Positions 13,265-16,125 of a stretch of 16,125 bases of DNA are shown one piece after another. This DNA comes from Selenomonas sp. AE3005. Its GTDB lineage: Bacteria > Bacillota > Negativicutes > Selenomonadales > Selenomonadaceae. The notes beneath the pieces were generated by a model. The model was given only the letters and a program-made list of their open reading frames with translations, was not told the DNA's origin and searched no databases. A program made the position numbers and the translations under genes. Numbering within the stretch: position 1 is the first letter of the stretch; each line of letters starts with the position of its first letter. Location: assembly GCF_905233635.1 (NCBI RefSeq), contig NZ_CAJODG010000046.1, positions 1 through 16,125 of the forward strand, written 5' to 3'.

Positions 13265-15446
13265 AACGGGGATAAAAAAGCAAACCTTGACGCTGTTGCT
13301 TTTGTGTATTCTGGTGACACTGGTTCTAGTGGGAGGGATTGCCCTTTATGGTATGGTAAACATCCGTTCCAGTGCAGTTCAGATTGGACAGAGTATTGGG
13401 CAGTCTGCGGCGGAGAACAGCAGTGAAGTTCTCCGCGAGGACCTGAAAGGCGATTTGAGGCGTATGCTGACTAACCGCGGCAAGCAGATCGAGCTGATAT
13501 TCGCCAATATAGGTCAGAACGTGACTATGCTGTCACAGGAGATGACGAATATTCGGCAAAATTCGGGGAACTATGCTTTGCGCCATGTATCCGAACCTGA
13601 TCGCAGCCGGGCAGGGCAATTAGCAGCCCAGTTGCAGTATGCGCCCAATGCGGAAAAAGGCAGCGCGGCTTTGCAGCGAGAAATTGGCCTTACAGCTAAT
13701 CTGCAGGACTGGCTGTTTCAGGTAAACGACAGTCAGGCAGCAGTGGCCTCGGCCTATGTGGCCTCAGCCAGCGGTTTCGGCATTACTGTAGACGATCGTT
13801 CGGACAAGAAATTCAAAGATGGCGAGACGGTGCCCTTTGCTATTGACTTCAGAACCCGTCCATGGTATCAGGATGCAGCCACGCAAAAGAAAATGATTTT
13901 TTCCCGCGTGTTCCATGATTTATACAGCGGGAATTTAGGCATAACTTGCGCGGCCCCGTATTATGACGAGCGGGGGGAAGTAGCTGGTGTTGTAGGCATG
14001 GGCATGTTCCTGACACAGGTCAGCGATGTCATCGAGGGCACCCGTCTGGGTGAGACTGGTTATGGCTTTTTGATGGGAAAGCAGGGGCAGATTATCTTCT
14101 CGGCTAAAAACAGTGGGGTGCTAAAGGCCGAAGGGCCGGAAGGGAAGAGCTTGTTGGAGGCTGAGGATACACTGGCTGATATTGCCCGCCATATGACAGC
14201 TGGCGAGACCGGCCTTAGTGAGGTAATAATTGACGGTGTGCCCTGCTATTTAGCCTATGCGCCTGTGAAGGAAATGGATGCCAGCTATGGCATTGTCATG
14301 GAGGCGGAAGAGGTCAACCGCCCGGTTAAGGCCAATGCAGAAGTGATTGAAAAGACTACGGCAGACTTTATTGATGTTCTGAACCAGTCCATATGGCAGA
14401 CGCTGTTGGCTGTGCTGACACTGGCAGCTTTGTTCCTGCTGGCTGTGCCTTTTGTCAGCAGCCGGGTGGCAGAGCGTTTTGTCAGACCTATTCATGAGCT
14501 GGCTGATGGCGTGCGAGAAATCGCCAGTGGCAATCTGGAGAAGAAACTATCCATCAATACCGGCAATGAGATTGAGCATTTGGCGGTCTGTTTCAATGCC
14601 ATGACCTATGAATTGCAGAATCAGATGAAGAATCTGGCACAGGTCACGGCGGATAAAGAAAGAATCTCCACAGAGCTGAGTGTGGCAACCAATATTCAGG
14701 AAAGCATGCTGCCACGTATTTTCCCACCTTTCCCGGAGAAAAAGGAGTTTGACATTTATGCCAGCATGCATCCGGCCAAAGAAGTAGGCGGCGATTTTTA
14801 TGATTTCTATATGGTAGATGATAATCATGTCATGATTACGATTGCCGATGTGTCCGGCAAAGGGGTGCCGGCCGCGCTCTTCATGGTGATTGCTAAGACT
14901 ATCCTGAAGAACTTCGCCCTTACCATGAGCGGCAGCAAGGATTTGGCACCGTTGGTGTCCTGCACGAATGACCAGCTCTGCCAGAACAATGATGCCATGA
15001 TGTTTGTCACCGCCTTTGTGGGGCTCTTGAACATCAAGACGGGGCATTTGACCTATGTCAATGCGGGACATAATCCTCCTTTGGTCTATCGGGCCAAGGA
15101 CAAAAAGTTCTCCTATATGGAGGTGAAACGCAATTTTGTTCTGGGAGGAATGGATGAACTGGAATTCAAAGGTCAGGACCTGACTTTGGAGCCGGGCGAT
15201 AAGTTATTACTTTATACCGATGGCGTGACAGAGGCTTTGAATGAAGCCGATGAGATGTATGGCGAGGAGCGGCTGATAAATACTCTGGATGCTGCTGGGG
15301 CAGATAAACTGAATTTGCAGGAACTTTTAGCAGTGGTGCAAAAATCTCTGGCGTTGCATGTGGGAACGGCGGCGCAGTCTGATGATATTACCATGCTGAC
15401 CTTGTCGTATTATGGCGATATGACAAAGGAGGGGGAAGATGTATAA
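13257..15446 (+). CDS. Membrane PP2C (SpoIIE-type) serine phosphatase with dCache sensor and HAMP
   Basis: A 729-aa receptor phosphatase expected to dephosphorylate a phospho-serine protein in partner switching. The start ATG 13257 has AGGGGA upstream and overlaps the GNAT stop. Layout: TM1 about 10-32; extracytoplasmic dCache domain about 36-375, with the ligand-pocket signature FRTRPWYQDA (198-207) and PYYDERGEVAGVVGMGMFL; TM2 about 383-403; HAMP about 401-455, followed by a helical linker; PP2C domain about 490-718. Metal-binding acids are visible in KEVGGDFYDFY (508-518), IADVSGKGVPAALF (529-542), LLYTDGVTEA (651-660) and QSDDITML (707-714). All are intact, so it should be active. The dCache domain implies control by a small extracellular ligand. 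The stop overlaps the kinase start by 8 nt, keeping the phosphatase and its opposing kinase in step. Confidence 0.93.
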   Translation: MVKTGIKKQTLTLLLLCILVTLVLVGGIALYGMVNIRSSAVQIGQSIGQSAAENSSEVLREDLKGDLRRMLTNRGKQIELIFANIGQNVTMLSQEMTNIRQNSGNYALRHVSEPDRSRAGQLAAQLQYAPNAEKGSAALQREIGLTANLQDWLFQVNDSQAAVASAYVASASGFGITVDDRSDKKFKDGETVPFAIDFRTRPWYQDAATQKKMIFSRVFHDLYSGNLGITCAAPYYDERGEVAGVVGMGMFLTQVSDVIEGTRLGETGYGFLMGKQGQIIFSAKNSGVLKAEGPEGKSLLEAEDTLADIARHMTAGETGLSEVIIDGVPCYLAYAPVKEMDASYGIVMEAEEVNRPVKANAEVIEKTTADFIDVLNQSIWQTLLAVLTLAALFLLAVPFVSSRVAERFVRPIHELADGVREIASGNLEKKLSINTGNEIEHLAVCFNAMTYELQNQMKNLAQVTADKERISTELSVATNIQESMLPRIFPPFPEKKEFDIYASMHPAKEVGGDFYDFYMVDDNHVMITIADVSGKGVPAALFMVIAKTILKNFALTMSGSKDLAPLVSCTNDQLCQNNDAMMFVTAFVGLLNIKTGHLTYVNAGHNPPLVYRAKDKKFSYMEVKRNFVLGGMDELEFKGQDLTLEPGDKLLLYTDGVTEALNEADEMYGEERLINTLDAAGADKLNLQELLAVVQKSLALHVGTAAQSDDITMLTLSYYGDMTKEGEDV

Positions 15447-15849
15447 GGAACTAGTTACGGCGGCTAAGGTAGAAAAGCTGCCTGTAGTCAATGAATTCAT
15501 TGAATGCCTTTTGGCAGATATGGACTGTTCCCCAAAAACGCAAATGCAAATTGAGCTGGTGGTGGAGGAAATTTTTGTGAATATTGCCAGCTATGCGTAT
15601 GAAGGCGATGAGGGTGAGACCATCATACGCGGCCGAATCATCGAGGACCCTTCAGGGATGGAATTGATCTTTATGGACAAGGGGAAACCTTATGATCCTC
15701 TCGCCCGTATGGACCCCAATGTTAATGCATCCATGGAAGAGCGAAACATTGGCGGGCTGGGGATTTTCCTAGTCAAAAAGAATGTGGATGCTATACATTA
15801 TGAATATAAGGATGGTAAAAATATCCTGAGCATCCTTAAAAATTTTTAG
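15439..15849 (+). CDS. RsbW/SpoIIAB-like ATP-binding serine kinase (anti-sigma-type)
   Basis: A 136-aa GHKL protein of the RsbW/SpoIIAB group, the usual size. In such pathways it phosphorylates an STAS antagonist and can sequester a sigma factor or other partner. The ATG follows AAGGAGGGG and lies inside the end of the phosphatase gene. All ATP boxes look intact: N box VVEEIFVNIASYA with Glu44 and Asn48, G1 box FMDKGKPYDPL with Asp80, and G2 region IGGLGIFLVKK (104-114). This contrasts with the altered boxes in the domain fused to the MATE transporter. No STAS protein or sigma factor is encoded between here and the window edge, so its partner must lie elsewhere or be unusual, such as the MATE-linked domain or the GNAT protein. 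Confidence 0.9.
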   Translation: MYKELVTAAKVEKLPVVNEFIECLLADMDCSPKTQMQIELVVEEIFVNIASYAYEGDEGETIIRGRIIEDPSGMELIFMDKGKPYDPLARMDPNVNASMEERNIGGLGIFLVKKNVDAIHYEYKDGKNILSILKNF

Positions 15850-15892
15850 GCGTAAAACAAAAGATGCTGTGTTACTGTTTAGCACATCTTCC

Positions 15893-15934
15893 AAAGCTGC
15901 CAAAAGAGGAACCATATTCTCCTTTGGCAGCTTT
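15893..15934 (+). repeat. Long inverted repeat after the signalling operon (terminator candidate)
   Basis: AAAGCTGCCAAA (15893-15904) and TTTGGCAGCTTT (15923-15934) form a perfect 12-bp stem, extendable with bulges towards an 18-nt centre. It starts 44 bp after the kinase stop. It may terminate the operon, but no U-tract follows on either strand, so it could also be a dispersed repeat unit. Confidence 0.5.
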
Positions 15935-16007
15935 GCCTGTCTGGCGGCCATGACAAAGTAGGCGTAGACAATATCATTGAATCTGCCAGTGTTGAAAAGC
16001 AGGTATT

Positions 16008-16045
16008 TTATAGCTTAGAAAAGAAATCTTCTTTTTTAGCTATAA
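16008..16045 (+). repeat. AT-rich near-perfect inverted repeat
   Basis: TTATAGCT (16008-16015) pairs with AGCTATAA (16038-16045), and the stem continues with A/G-rich and T-rich strands to a 3-nt turn at 16026-16028. It is terminator-like on either strand. The remainder of 15850-16125 has no convincing gene. One plus-strand frame without a plausible start (about 15910-16098) encodes VDNIIESASVEKQVF and might be a gene scrap, but I do not recognise it. Confidence 0.4.
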
Positions 16046-16125
16046 TCCTGCAAGCAAGAGCAATGCATATCTCTCTGTCCATTCGAGTGTATTATTAAGT
16101 AAAGATAAAGAAAAAATGTTGTATT

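Noticed and set aside
14547..15071. 174-aa minus-strand frame opposite the phosphatase gene
   Set aside because: It lies antisense to the intact HAMP/PP2C region, with no own ribosome binding site or recognisable domain.
15769..15951. 60-aa minus-strand frame (MAARQAKLPKENMVPLLAALE...) facing the kinase gene
   Set aside because: Much of it is the translated 15893-15934 palindrome and the antisense of the kinase 3' end; no ribosome binding site was seen and no family recognised.

Overview
The window looks like a chromosomal segment of a low-to-mid GC Firmicute, possibly a Negativicutes/Selenomonadaceae member. The signs are strong AGGAGG-type ribosome binding sites, tightly packed overlapping operons, a YdbC-type PC4 protein, ISLre2 and IS3 remnants, and SpoIIE/RsbW-type signalling genes. 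The taxonomic guess is weak; no rRNA or tRNA is present to anchor it.

Left flank (1-1500, minus strand): the 5' 435 codons of a secreted EstA-like serine esterase, cut by the window edge. It is preceded by a good sigma-70-type promoter and a roughly 130-nt leader that folds into a three-way junction ending in a U-tract, so it may be attenuated.

Accessory island (about 1660-9460, plus strand, visibly AT-rich from about 2215): a small serine recombinase, a PLD-nuclease/SF2-helicase fusion, a large Eco57I/PglX-like adenine methyltransferase with a C-terminal target-recognition region, and a 74-aa PC4/YdbC-like ssDNA-binding protein translationally coupled to the methyltransferase. A 13-bp hairpin follows the last gene. 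The last three genes read as a restriction-modification or anti-phage operon: the methyltransferase marks self DNA, the helicase/PLD protein translocates and probably cuts non-self DNA, and the PC4 protein may bind the single strands produced. The recombinase sits behind an imperfect palindrome overlapping its -10 box and may mobilise or regulate the island.

IS scar (about 9480-10150): the 5' part of an ISLre2-family transposase gene is fused head to head with the 5' part of an IS3-family orfA. The junction lies in a short shared A/G-rich stretch.

Right flank (10260-15850, plus strand, GC-richer): after two tandem terminator-like hairpins comes a four-gene operon: a MATE-type transporter fused to an RsbW-like ATPase domain, a tandem-lobe GNAT protein, a dCache-HAMP-PP2C (SpoIIE) membrane phosphatase, and a stand-alone RsbW-like kinase. 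This is the hardware of a partner-switching signalling pathway, but no STAS anti-anti-sigma protein is encoded here. The last 275 bases hold inverted repeats and no convincing gene.
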